Source: Acidithiobacillus ferrianus
GTDB taxonomy: Bacteria; Pseudomonadota; Gammaproteobacteria; Acidithiobacillales; Acidithiobacillaceae
Reading direction: 5' to 3'
Length of the DNA: 64,000 nucleotides
Assembly: GCF_010378095.1 (NCBI RefSeq)
Contig: NZ_WNJL01000003.1
Location: 1-64,000, forward strand
Shown: piece by piece, positions 56,074 through 64,000 of the stretch
How positions within the stretch are numbered: the stretch's first letter is position 1
Layout: each line of letters starts with the position of its first letter
Position numbers and translations under genes: made by a program
The notes under the pieces: generated by a model
The model's input: only the letters and a program-made list of their open reading frames with translations
The model's database searches: none
What the model was told of the DNA's origin: nothing

Positions 56074-56797
56074 GCAAACATAACTCATGAGCACCATAAC
56101 GGGGCATAAATTGGTTGATCCTGGTGCAAGCAGGCGGATAATAAGCATTGTGCTGTTTCCCAATTAATTATGCAACACTATGTTTTCATGAGAACTTTTT
56201 AAATTCCTTGCGTGGACTATGCGAGGTATAAAATTTGCGTCTATAGTTTGCTGTTTGTAATCGCTACAGACGCACGATTAAGTATGTCATTATAACTTTT
56301 GCAATTGAGATATAGCAATTGATAAACTAATATTCAATTCATGCAGTGTATTTAATGTGGTCGGAATTGATGGTATATCGCAGGGTATCACCAACAAAGT
56401 TGTGGCAAGATGTGCTGATCAATCATTATCTGGTAATGAATTCATCATGCTTTCTATAGAACTAAGTAAAGATGGATATGAGCTTGTAATGCAAAGTTAG
56501 CATAGCCATATTAAAATGCATATTTTTCGTTGTAACAATAAACTTATGTCAAATTAAACACGGCTAAAAACAGATCTAGTAATTAGTAAAAAAAACGAAT
56601 ACCATACAAATTTTTGTAGGACATTCGTTCACTGAGTTGATCTATAATTAAGTTATTTTTGTAATTTCAAGCTTTGTGTTGAAATGATTTCAATGGCTGT
56701 TCTGAACGCATTATTAACAATAACGTTACGTGGTTATTAACCAGACCAAGTACGCCCCTATAAAAAATTTAAACTTACCCATGTGTGGAGAAGTTAA
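56074..56797. other. AT-rich non-coding region between rfbB and the TPR gene
   Basis: About 720 bases, much more AT-rich than the flanks. It includes a hairpin with 7-bp arms AACGAAT/ATTCGTT at 56594-56629, and one short open frame at 56357-56500. No repeat family, RNA gene or origin signature was seen. It looks like foreign or decayed DNA. Confidence 0.5.
56357..56500 (+). CDS. Possible small ORF, 47 aa
   Basis: From a GTG at 56357, one frame encodes VGIDGISQGITNKVVARCAD, then SGNEFIMLSIELSKDGYE, ending at TAG 56500. It lacks a Shine-Dalgarno and an ATG start, and the frame extends a little upstream without a start. It may be a relic or a chance frame; the function is unknown. Confidence 0.25.
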   Translation: MVGIDGISQGITNKVVARCADQSLSGNEFIMLSIELSKDGYELVMQS

Positions 56798-57238
56798 ATG
56801 AAGCTTACTAAGGCATCTAAATTATATGACGAGGAAACCATTCACCAATATAATGAAGAATATGAAATAGATTTTTTTGAACTAGGAATGGAACTTAGAA
56901 GATCTCATAAATGGAAAAAAGCGGTGCCATTTCTTTTAAAGTCAACAACGTATCAACAGCCAAGCGCAGAGAAATTTTTTTTCCTCGCGGCTACTCTAGA
57001 CCATCTGGGCGAAGAGAGCAGGGCAATAGAATATTATAGAACGGCTCTGGAACTTGGGCTCTCGGATGAGCAAACAGTTAAGGCGCTAACATGGCTTGCA
57101 AGCTCATATTCAAAGACGGGAGATAAGGCTAGTGCAATTGAATGTATAGAATCAGCCATTAGTCTTGGCGGATATGAGCCAAAAATAGAATTCATTAATA
57201 TTGCTTATCGTGTGTACCGTCGGACAAATAGTAAATAA
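56798..57238 (+). CDS. TPR-repeat protein
   Basis: A 146-aa protein rich in helical tetratricopeptide-like repeats: ELGMELRRSHKWKKAVPFLL, KFFFLAATLDHLGEESRAIEYY and KALTWLASSYSKTGDKASAI. The TPR pattern (A/G at position 8, A at 20) is visible in the second and third. There is no signal or membrane helix, so it is probably a protein-binding scaffold. GGAGAAG lies upstream of the ATG. Codon use is AT-rich, unlike the core genes. Confidence 0.7.
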   Translation: MKLTKASKLYDEETIHQYNEEYEIDFFELGMELRRSHKWKKAVPFLLKSTTYQQPSAEKFFFLAATLDHLGEESRAIEYYRTALELGLSDEQTVKALTWLASSYSKTGDKASAIECIESAISLGGYEPKIEFINIAYRVYRRTNSK

Positions 57239-57394
57239 TAGAAGTCTATTATAATAATTAATAATTTTCTGGAACGTCATTAGCATGGATCAGTGTTTAC
57301 CAAATAACAAATGCATGTACACTGCCGATATACTACCGAGTTTCTAGCAACATAAAGAGATTTATATCGCGCAACCAACAAGTAAGATAGAAAG

Positions 57395-58609
57395 ATGAAA
57401 AACAACTTCAATCGTTTCTTAATAGCTGAGACAATATCTGCCATCGGCACTCAGGTTACCCGGGTTGAATTACCATTGATTGCAGTTATTATGCTACACG
57501 CAACTCCTTTATATATGGGTTTAATTCAGGTCACAGAAATTTTACCCATATTAGTTCTCAGCATCATCACAGGAAAAATAATAGAAAAAATATCAAAACG
57601 CACTGTTTTAGTTTTGGCGAATATTTTCTGCGCACTAATACTATTAGTGATACCAATAGCTAATTATTGCGGCCTGTTATCAATGCCAATTTTGATATCT
57701 TCAGCATTTCTGTTAGCCAGCATAGAAAACATTGAAAACATTTCTCAATTAAGTTATGTGCCCACATTGGTTGAGCCGGATGGGTTCCAAGCAGCTAATG
57801 CAAAAATCTCGGCAAGCATATCTTTAAGCACAATCATTGGGCCAACCATCTTCGGATTATTGATAGCAATCATGAAAGCGCCAGCAGTAGTGCTTGTTGA
57901 TGCGATTTCTTTTTTAATTTCGGCATTTGTTATACATGGAAACATTGATAAGACTATAAACAATCCAGAAAACATCATTAGCAATTCTTGCGAGACTACT
58001 GGTAACCTTTCTGGAGCATCCCTCATAATTAAAAACAAAAAATATTTAATATCGTTATAGTTGCTGCCATAATTAATTTTTTTGGAATTATTTTTAGTAC
58101 TCTTGAACCATTATTTATAGTTCACGATTTGGGCGTATCTCCTGCATGCTTCGGCGTCGGCATTGCCGCTGGCGGTGTTGGTAGCGTCATTGGTGCTTAC
58201 GGTGCCACGAGATTGTGCAGCGCTTATATTACAAAGACAATGGCTGTTGGGGTTTTTTTGATTTCAGCAGGACTCTGCGGTATAAGCCTTCTTAAAGGTA
58301 ATTATGTCGTTTCTTTGTTCTCTGTATATAGCCTTGTTAGTGGAGCCGGATCGGATATTATTCAATATTAGTATTGTATCATTTATACATAATAATATTC
58401 AAAAAGACATAATGTCCAGCGTTGTTAGAGCTACGTTTTCTTTTTCAACAATGTTTATTCCAGCTGGCGCACTTATAGGTAGCGCTATGGCAACAGCGAT
58501 TGGAAATAGGCTAGCACTAATAACTTCATCAATCGGCATGGCATCTTTGTTTATTGTAATGAGTTCTAGGATTATTTATAACAGTAATGGTTTCCAGGCA
58601 ACAAATTAG
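57395..58609 (+). pseudogene. MFS transporter gene with two frameshifts
   Basis: The reading starts as an MFS protein from the ATG at 57395 (NRFLIAETISAIGTQVTRVE, then MGLIQVTEILPILVLSIITG). It hits a stop at 58060, continues one frame over from about 58045 (VVAAIINFFGIIFSTLEPLF and SPACFGVGIAAGGVGSVIGA) to 58371, and again shifts near 58340-58370 to SIVSFIHNNIQKDIMSS through 58609. The joined product would be about 400 aa with 12 helices, in the group that includes EntS-type exporters. Two shifts make decay more likely than sequencing error. It is AT-rich like the TPR gene. Confidence 0.75.
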
Positions 58610-58630
58610 CCAACATATTTTTTTCTATAT

Positions 58631-58771
58631 CGCGGTAGAGATGCCCATTACTGGACACCCCCTGTGCCTGGCTGGGTCGCGCCGTACCACTCATGTAACG
58701 GCCATTGCCACTTCAACTGCGGCGAGCCCCGCGCCTTTGCCATACCCGAACCGCCTAGCCACGGGTCATGA
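58631..58771 (+). pseudogene. Possible coding relic rich in Cys/His
   Basis: One frame reads RDAHYWTPPVPGWVAPYHS, then NGHCHFNCGEPRAFAIPEPP, stopping at 58769-58771. It has no start codon within reach. The regular Pro/Cys/His content looks like the end of a real protein, but I cannot assign a family. Confidence 0.3.
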
Positions 58772-58869
58772 AATCCATCGATATTTGGCGTATCCGCTGA
58801 ACATGAGAAGCCTCCCCGTTTATAACCCACTGCGCGGGCTGAAGCATTGAGAAAACGAAAGCTCAGCGG

Positions 58870-61233
58870 TCAATCAAAACGAACACGCGCGTTGCTTCCT
58901 ATAAAGACTGGCGCCCCAGCCTGTCCCCGATAATACGGGAACGGCTTCATGACCTGCTCTGCATAGACCAAGTAGTTATTGTCGAGAATATTGTCGGCGA
59001 ACAGACTAAACTTGACCGACTTCACATAGGCAGAATGAACGGGCATCTCATAGGATGTCGAAAAATCGAGTGTATCGTATGCAGGTAGAGTGACGCCTAT
59101 CGTCTGCCCCTTGTTGGTCGCCATGTATTGACGCCCGACAAAATGCCCGGTGAGCGCAGCGTAAAGGCCGCCATGCTCATAGCGGATACCTGTCGTTGCG
59201 GTATACATCGGAATATAAGGCCGGTATTCTCCGGGATACGCAGTCCCATTCACTCCCGAGGAAAGGCTACTATATTTAGCACTGGTATAGTTGTACGATC
59301 CAAACAGCGAGAAATCATCCTGAAGGGGCACATCCAAACCCAAAGTGATGCCCTGATACAGCGCCGATCCATTATTATACTCAAAAGTCATACCAGTGGC
59401 AGGATCGTAGTATTCGCTGAATATATTGCTGAAGTTGCGCCTAAAGACCGCCAAATTACCGGACACAACGTCACTGGTATACCTCACGCCAGCATCATAA
59501 CTGATGTCTCCCTCGGGCTTGACGGTGATTGCCGCCGGGGTGGGCGCGGACCCGATGGCCGAATAGAAGGCGCTAATGTTGGGTACCTTATTCGTCTTAC
59601 CTACGCTGAAATATAGATTTACGTTGTGCACCGGAGAGTATGAAAATCCGAGAGATGGCTCCCAGAAATAATATGTATTATTTACATGTCCGCCATAATT
59701 ATAATAGTAACCCGTCATATCATTACACCCAGTGGATACGACATTATACTTGACTCCGGGATATATGTGAAGGGCACCATCCAACAAATCGATATTATCC
59801 TGGAGATAGACATAGTTGTAGTTACGCGTATCATACTCGTCCCAGGCATTGTTATACCCGTCGACATTCGGTACCGGACTGCTGCCGTACCAGTATTCAG
59901 CGCTGTGATCCTGACTGTAATCCACCATCGCGCCCAGTTCGATGGTGTTGTGCGGCGCAAAGAACGTCATCGATGGCAAGAAACCCACACTTTGAATGTC
60001 ATCGATATAGTTGTGGAACTGCGTGCCCGCCGCTCCCGAGCCAAACAGGGCCACCGGATCATAGCTGTTGTTCACCGACGGGTATGCTGTCCAGGGCTCG
60101 AGGTTGGTCCCCACCGGATAGCCCTCATAGGTGGCGTATCCATAGTAAGCGGGGTTATAGTACGCCGCGTTGGTGAATGACGTTCTGTTCGCCGCCTGTT
60201 GCTGGATAAAGACTTTCGTCTTGGCGAGCATGTAATCATTCAATATGCTTTTCCACGACAAGATCACGTTCAGCGCGTGGGTATTCGTGCTACTGGACGC
60301 CACACCCAGCGGCGGCTGGTAAGAACGTCCGTTCTGGGCAATCAAAGTCAGCGGCACCAGAGACGGCTGACGCGCCGCCTCATTGTTATACACGGCAACC
60401 AGTTTCAATTGAGACAACCCGTTATTATATGGCTGAAGCAACGCAAAATAATAAGAATTTATTTTGGCGAAGATGTTGTTCATAAAACTGGGAGCATGCG
60501 TGTAGGAGTATTTGAACAGCATTTCGGTGCCCGTTCCTGGCAGCGCCCCACTATTCACCGCAATACCCGTTGTGTAGTTGCCGCCACGATAGCCATACTT
60601 TCCGCCAGAGGCGTCGACATCCAGATAATACTTGGATGTGGGCAATGCGGGCTCGTAAGAAATCGTGCCACCGAGCGAGTTTATCCCATTCTGCGAGGGT
60701 TGATTGGCGCCACTGTACACCTTCACCGTCGAGATCTGACCCATCGTCAGTGGCGTATAGGCACGATCATCACCCGTACCGCCGGCACCACCGCGAAACG
60801 TATTGATAATGGGCACCCCATCAAAGTTCGACGCCATCTGCGCGCTCGTGAAGCCTTGGTAGGTGAACTCGTTATTCGTAGCGGACAGGTTCCCCGGTCC
60901 TTGGGAAATGACGTTCATTCCAGGCACGTGCTTCAATACGGACTGAAAGTTCTGCGCCGGTGACGCATGGGTCACGGTTTTCTTACTTACCGAGGTCACC
61001 GCTTTTTCCGGAGGCGCGATTTTTTTCACGGAGCCGACCTTTGTCACCGTCCCGGAAGGGCTTCGACTTTCGGTAGAGGCGACGACACCGTCATCATCGG
61101 CATAAGAGAGTGTGGTAACAGATACGCTGGCCGCTGCGACTACCGCCGCATACAGCATTGCCGGTGCCATCGTGGAGACGGCGACGCTCATTCGTTTGGT
61201 GACAAGGATTTTATTACTCTGTCTGGTTTTCAT
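58870..61233 (-). CDS. TonB-dependent outer-membrane receptor
   Basis: A 787-aa receptor. It has an N-terminal signal (SVAVSTMAPAMLYAAVVAAA), a periplasmic linker, then a plug domain from about residue 100 (FQSVLKHVPGMNVISQGPGN, then FTYQGFTSAQMASNFDGVP and QPSQNGINSLGGTISYEP). A 22-strand barrel follows, ending VYAEQVMKPFPYYRGQAGA. GAGGGAG is upstream of the ATG. The C-terminal residue is Asp rather than the usual aromatic. No canonical TonB box was identified. Its co-direction with an exported nucleosidase suggests a nucleoside or nucleobase substrate; iron or another ligand remains possible. Confidence 0.87.
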   Translation of the reverse strand: MKTRQSNKILVTKRMSVAVSTMAPAMLYAAVVAAASVSVTTLSYADDDGVVASTESRSPSGTVTKVGSVKKIAPPEKAVTSVSKKTVTHASPAQNFQSVLKHVPGMNVISQGPGNLSATNNEFTYQGFTSAQMASNFDGVPIINTFRGGAGGTGDDRAYTPLTMGQISTVKVYSGANQPSQNGINSLGGTISYEPALPTSKYYLDVDASGGKYGYRGGNYTTGIAVNSGALPGTGTEMLFKYSYTHAPSFMNNIFAKINSYYFALLQPYNNGLSQLKLVAVYNNEAARQPSLVPLTLIAQNGRSYQPPLGVASSSTNTHALNVILSWKSILNDYMLAKTKVFIQQQAANRTSFTNAAYYNPAYYGYATYEGYPVGTNLEPWTAYPSVNNSYDPVALFGSGAAGTQFHNYIDDIQSVGFLPSMTFFAPHNTIELGAMVDYSQDHSAEYWYGSSPVPNVDGYNNAWDEYDTRNYNYVYLQDNIDLLDGALHIYPGVKYNVVSTGCNDMTGYYYNYGGHVNNTYYFWEPSLGFSYSPVHNVNLYFSVGKTNKVPNISAFYSAIGSAPTPAAITVKPEGDISYDAGVRYTSDVVSGNLAVFRRNFSNIFSEYYDPATGMTFEYNNGSALYQGITLGLDVPLQDDFSLFGSYNYTSAKYSSLSSGVNGTAYPGEYRPYIPMYTATTGIRYEHGGLYAALTGHFVGRQYMATNKGQTIGVTLPAYDTLDFSTSYEMPVHSAYVKSVKFSLFADNILDNNYLVYAEQVMKPFPYYRGQAGAPVFIGSNARVRFD

Positions 61234-61400
61234 CTCAGTTTCTCCCTCGATAGTTGGTAACGCAACAAAATATCCGCAAGATACATGTCATCCGCACAAG
61301 CCATGTGATGCTCTGTTCTCTTTGATCTGCAACAAATCACCTCATAGCGCCACCCTGTATTCCCGCACCAGGACCATGCACATTATTCTTGTAATAATAA

Positions 61401-62459
61401 TCACCCGGCGTTTCCGGAGCGCACACCCGTCGCCACGGAGGTGCGCGGCTTCGCCCGGCAGTTATCGGTCAATCCGCGAGGATCAGTTGGTGTTTCATAA
61501 AATTGAACTGGATATGGATTTCGCGATGGATAGACATACTTTCTGTTTAGAAGATCGCCGCCATATAATTCAATCACCCTAAGCATTATTTTGTCACTGA
61601 TGTCTTGAGTAATTTGCGCCGCACTCTGCCGATGCCCATCCCGCGGCGGGACCCCGTTTCCGCTGAATTCAAATACACTATCGGATATGGTACTCACCTC
61701 GATGAAAGGGATGCCTTCCAGTTTTGCGACCGTGGCAGAAAACCAGTCACCATCCTCATCCACCTCATGAAAAACGTCATCGGTCTTCTTGATAAATGAT
61801 TTATCGGCAAGCCACATCGTAGAGGTGCCCTGTATTCCATAATAATATATTGTTGGATTCGCTGTTTTGAATTTGCCATTAATCCAGGATGGCAACTTTT
61901 CTCTGTCAACCACCTGTTGCGCCGCACAGGCCGTATATTTTTCTAGCTTCTTATTTAGATAAAAATACTGATAATCCTGAAGACTTGACTTTCCAGAAAA
62001 TTCGTCCGGCGTTATTTTACCTGTTGGTGACATATAAAAATCGGTAAAGTTCACCTGTTTCGTTCCTATGATAACATCTCCTACATGCATCTTTCCCGGC
62101 GGAAGATGGGCGCCCGATGTCCCCGGGTACAACAGCGCTTTTATCTTAAAGTGATCCACCATGACTTGGGCAGTAATCGCGCGCGTATACTCTCCACCAA
62201 ATGGCTGAACGCAAATCACCACAGGGATACCGTAAATATGCCCGATCTGATACTTGAAATGGCCTATCTGTACGGATCTATTCTTTTTGAACTCCTTCAT
62301 GATCACTGCGTAATGCGCGGGTCCAACGGGAATGAGCAACCCGAGGTAAGCATTATTGCCCCTTCCGGGTTTTTGTGGACCGGCCTGCGCGCCGCCCACA
62401 GAAAAAAACAGGAAACAAACCGCAGAGATGATATGCGCGGCACGTCGCCAGAATCTCAT
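61401..62459 (-). CDS. Exported phosphorylase-superfamily nucleosidase-like protein
   Basis: A protein of about 352 aa with a signal peptide MRFWRRAAHIISAVCFLFFS cut near AQA. The mature part fits the PNP_UDP_1 fold: LLYPGTSGAHLPPGKMHVGD (substrate and phosphate region) and EGIPFIEVSTISDSVFEFSG, which carries the catalytic Asp seen in MTA/SAH nucleosidases. Location in the periplasm or outside is unusual for this family, which is mostly cytoplasmic. The ATG at 62459 is chosen because the signal peptide starts there. It lies upstream of the TonB receptor on the same strand. Confidence 0.7.
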   Translation of the reverse strand: MRFWRRAAHIISAVCFLFFSVGGAQAGPQKPGRGNNAYLGLLIPVGPAHYAVIMKEFKKNRSVQIGHFKYQIGHIYGIPVVICVQPFGGEYTRAITAQVMVDHFKIKALLYPGTSGAHLPPGKMHVGDVIIGTKQVNFTDFYMSPTGKITPDEFSGKSSLQDYQYFYLNKKLEKYTACAAQQVVDREKLPSWINGKFKTANPTIYYYGIQGTSTMWLADKSFIKKTDDVFHEVDEDGDWFSATVAKLEGIPFIEVSTISDSVFEFSGNGVPPRDGHRQSAAQITQDISDKIMLRVIELYGGDLLNRKYVYPSRNPYPVQFYETPTDPRGLTDNCRAKPRTSVATGVRSGNAG

Positions 62460-62742
62460 GAATTCCACTTCTTTTTTTCGCTTCACCGGAAAGCTCCCAT
62501 CCAGTCCCGCACCCATGCCGATTCTCCACGCAAAATTCAAGGGTGCGATCATGATCGCGATAAGCTGCGTAGTTTTAAAGTGCTATTTTTTTGTGAGAAC
62601 GTGTCATAAAACGCAACGCTCAGATTCGGCGTGGAATCATGATGATTACTCCGCGACAGCAGCGGAAAAATCACAGGAGCCCATGCATCCTTGGTTCAAG
62701 CACGGTTTTCCGGCATTCGACCTTGCATCAGCACGGTCTCCT

Positions 62743-63546
62743 TCACCCGCATCGCGCTCCCGCCCATGCGGCATGACGTCTGACGGTCTCGCGCGCCACC
62801 CGCGCGAGGCGCTCCTTCACCTGCGCGTAAACGCCTTCCCGCACGGACTCGCCCTGTGTCCGCACGGCGATGACCCCGCACAGCGAAGCCGCATGCAACC
62901 CGAAGGTACGGGCGATGGTAAAGAGGGCCGAAGTCTCCATCTCGAAATTCAACACGCCCAAATGCTGCCACTCCTCCAGACTGCCCTGGAAGCGCCGCTG
63001 AACGTAACCTGAGAAAGAGTCATAGCGTTCCTGCCCCGGCCAGAAACTGTCGGAGGAACAGCAAATCCCGGTCTGATACGAAAAGTGATGATGCAAAGCC
63101 GCTTCCACCACTTTCTGAGTCAAAGGCAGGGAGGCCACCGCCGGAAACTCCACCGGCGCATAATGACCGGACGTACCTTCTAGACGCACCGCTCCTTCGC
63201 TGATGATGAGGTCGCCCAGGGCGATGTGGGGCTGAATGGCGCCCGTGGTTCCCAGACGCAGGAAATAGGTGACGCCCAGGCGGGCCAGTTCTTCGATGGC
63301 GATACCCGTGGAGGGAGCGCCAATTCCGGTGGACATCACCAGAACGGGGATATTGCCCACGTAGCCCAGGGCGGAGCGATATTCGCGATGCTGGACGAGC
63401 TCCATGGATCGGTCCAAGAAACTTGCGATAGGCCCCACCCGGTCAGGGTCGCCTGGCAAAAAGACATAACGGGCCCCACACAGCATCGCCCGGGATAGCC
63501 CGATGTGATACTGCACCGCCTCCATATCCCCGACCACGCCCGTCAT
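62743..63546 (-). CDS. udp: Nucleoside phosphorylase, uridine-phosphorylase type
   Basis: A cytoplasmic 267-aa enzyme that splits nucleosides with phosphate. FLPGDPDRVGPIASFL near residue 29, STGIGAPSTGIAIEELARLG, and the sugar-binding VLNFEMETSALFTIARTFGL are uridine-phosphorylase-type motifs. AGGGGG lies upstream of the ATG at 63546. The gene is coupled by ATGA to a tiny ORF and through it to cdd, fitting pyrimidine nucleoside salvage. The exact base preference is not certain. Confidence 0.86.
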   Translation of the reverse strand: MTGVVGDMEAVQYHIGLSRAMLCGARYVFLPGDPDRVGPIASFLDRSMELVQHREYRSALGYVGNIPVLVMSTGIGAPSTGIAIEELARLGVTYFLRLGTTGAIQPHIALGDLIISEGAVRLEGTSGHYAPVEFPAVASLPLTQKVVEAALHHHFSYQTGICCSSDSFWPGQERYDSFSGYVQRRFQGSLEEWQHLGVLNFEMETSALFTIARTFGLHAASLCGVIAVRTQGESVREGVYAQVKERLARVARETVRRHAAWAGARCG

Positions 63547-63626
63547 GCCCTACCCCCTGAGATCAAGAGATCCGTCCGTCGGGCGAGATCCAGCGGATCG
63601 GTGCATTGGGCGATAGGGAGACTCAT
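63543..63626 (-). CDS. 27-codon ORF coupled to cdd and udp
   Basis: The frame starts at an ATG overlapping the cdd stop (ATGA at 63626-63623), with GGAGG six bases upstream. It ends with TGA overlapping the udp start (ATGA at 63546-63543). It encodes MSLPIAQCTDPLDLARRTDL plus seven more residues. It may be a leader or coupling ORF rather than a functional peptide; no family is recognised. Confidence 0.4.
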   Translation of the reverse strand: MSLPIAQCTDPLDLARRTDLLISGGRA

Positions 63627-64000
63627 TGGCAGCCTCCTTTCTGCAGATTCATCGCTCCGAAACTATTGGGCAACAGATCGCTGAAGGCCATGCGCTGCGG
63701 ACTGCCCGCCAGCGTCGCCGTATAGACCCACATCGTAGGCGACGCAAATTCGTTGAGCCGCTGACGACAGCTACCGCAAGGCCAGGCCGGGGAGTGTCCC
63801 TTGCAAGCAATATAGGCCGCCCGAATAGGCCTCGAGCCGAGGGTGGCGATCATCTGGCCAATCGCCACCGCTTCGGCACAAAGTCCGGAAGGGTATGCCG
63901 CATTTTCAATATTGCAGCCCTGAAAAATACGCCCGGACCCGGTCAGCAGCGCCGCACCCACCGGAAAATGGGAGTAAGGCGCGTAGGCACGTTGCAGCAT
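63623..64000 (-). CDS. cdd: Cytidine deaminase, 5' end beyond the window
   Basis: Converts cytidine to uridine. The zinc site is visible as AAYPSGLCAEAVAIGQMI (CAE motif) and SPAWPCGSCRQRLNEFA (PCxxC). The first residues in the window read MLQRAYAPYSHFPVGAALLT; the usual N-terminal helix before this is missing, so the true start probably lies beyond position 64000. The visible part is 125 aa, close to the usual 130. It is the first known gene of the nucleoside locus. Confidence 0.92.
   Translation of the reverse strand: MLQRAYAPYSHFPVGAALLTGSGRIFQGCNIENAAYPSGLCAEAVAIGQMIATLGSRPIRAAYIACKGHSPAWPCGSCRQRLNEFASPTMWVYTATLAGSPQRMAFSDLLPNSFGAMNLQKGGCQ

Noticed and set aside
1..64000. tRNA, rRNA, CRISPR arrays, prophage and replication origins
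   Set aside because: I looked for CCA-ending cloverleaf genes, rRNA signatures, regularly spaced repeats and DnaA-box clusters and saw none that I could support by eye.

Overview
The window looks like the chromosome of an acidophilic, autotroph-type proteobacterium. It is most consistent with Acidithiobacillus or a close relative. That assignment is an inference from gene content and order (lolCD-lysS-prfB, surE-pcm-rpoS, glrK-qseG-like-glrR, an integron integrase, GC-rich core genes); no 16S gene or other diagnostic marker is present. I saw no rRNA gene, tRNA gene or CRISPR array.

Layout. Positions 1-1219 hold the edge of a chromosomal integron: an att-like inverted repeat and a complete intI. 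Positions 1241-7023 are a leftward envelope operon (exbB, exbD, lysophospholipid acyltransferase, a divergent WaaA-like protein, lpxK, a Trm112-like protein, kdsB) followed by ppa. Positions 7146-14443 carry comEC, a DUF2062 gene, and the leftward series prfB (with its programmed +1 frameshift), lysS, lolC, lolD. Positions 14650-19155 are accessory DNA: a RelE/RelB-type toxin-antitoxin pair, a 71-bp recJ remnant, an internally deleted DUF29 gene, and a compact AT-rich four-gene cassette. That cassette encodes a P-loop kinase with its Walker A segment offset by an A10 tract, a guanylate-kinase-like protein, a beta-helix-like protein with a channel-like C-terminus, and a HAD phosphatase. It is the best candidate here for an undescribed system.

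Positions 19170-35129 are mostly core genes: recJ, an RpfE-like gene, thrC, hom, alaC, a Mth938-domain gene, rpoS-pcm-surE, and glnA with a near-consensus NtrC/sigma-54 control region. They continue with a CDF metal transporter, a rhodanese, an Fpg-like glycosylase lacking Pro2, a VanX-like dipeptidase and a YefM/YoeB module. Positions 35206-55868 are rightward core genes: leuS, lptE, holA, an MFS gene, proA, birA, coaX (with an altered first motif), nadK, recN, the GlrK/QseG/GlrR-type signalling set, a DUF502 gene, galU and the dTDP-rhamnose genes rfbA, rfbC, rfbD and rfbB.

Positions 55866-58771 form a decaying AT-rich island: a transposase relic, about 0.7 kb of non-coding DNA, a TPR protein, a frameshifted MFS gene and another coding relic. 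Positions 58870-64000 appear to be a leftward nucleoside-capture locus: cytidine deaminase (cut by the window edge), a tiny coupled ORF, a uridine-phosphorylase-type enzyme, an exported nucleosidase-like enzyme and a TonB-dependent receptor.

Functionally, the core genes supply lipid A/Kdo and LPS assembly (lpxK, kdsB, lptE), rhamnose precursors, lipoprotein sorting, translation and amino-acid synthesis. The accessory blocks supply toxin-antitoxin modules, the kinase/channel cassette and the integron.
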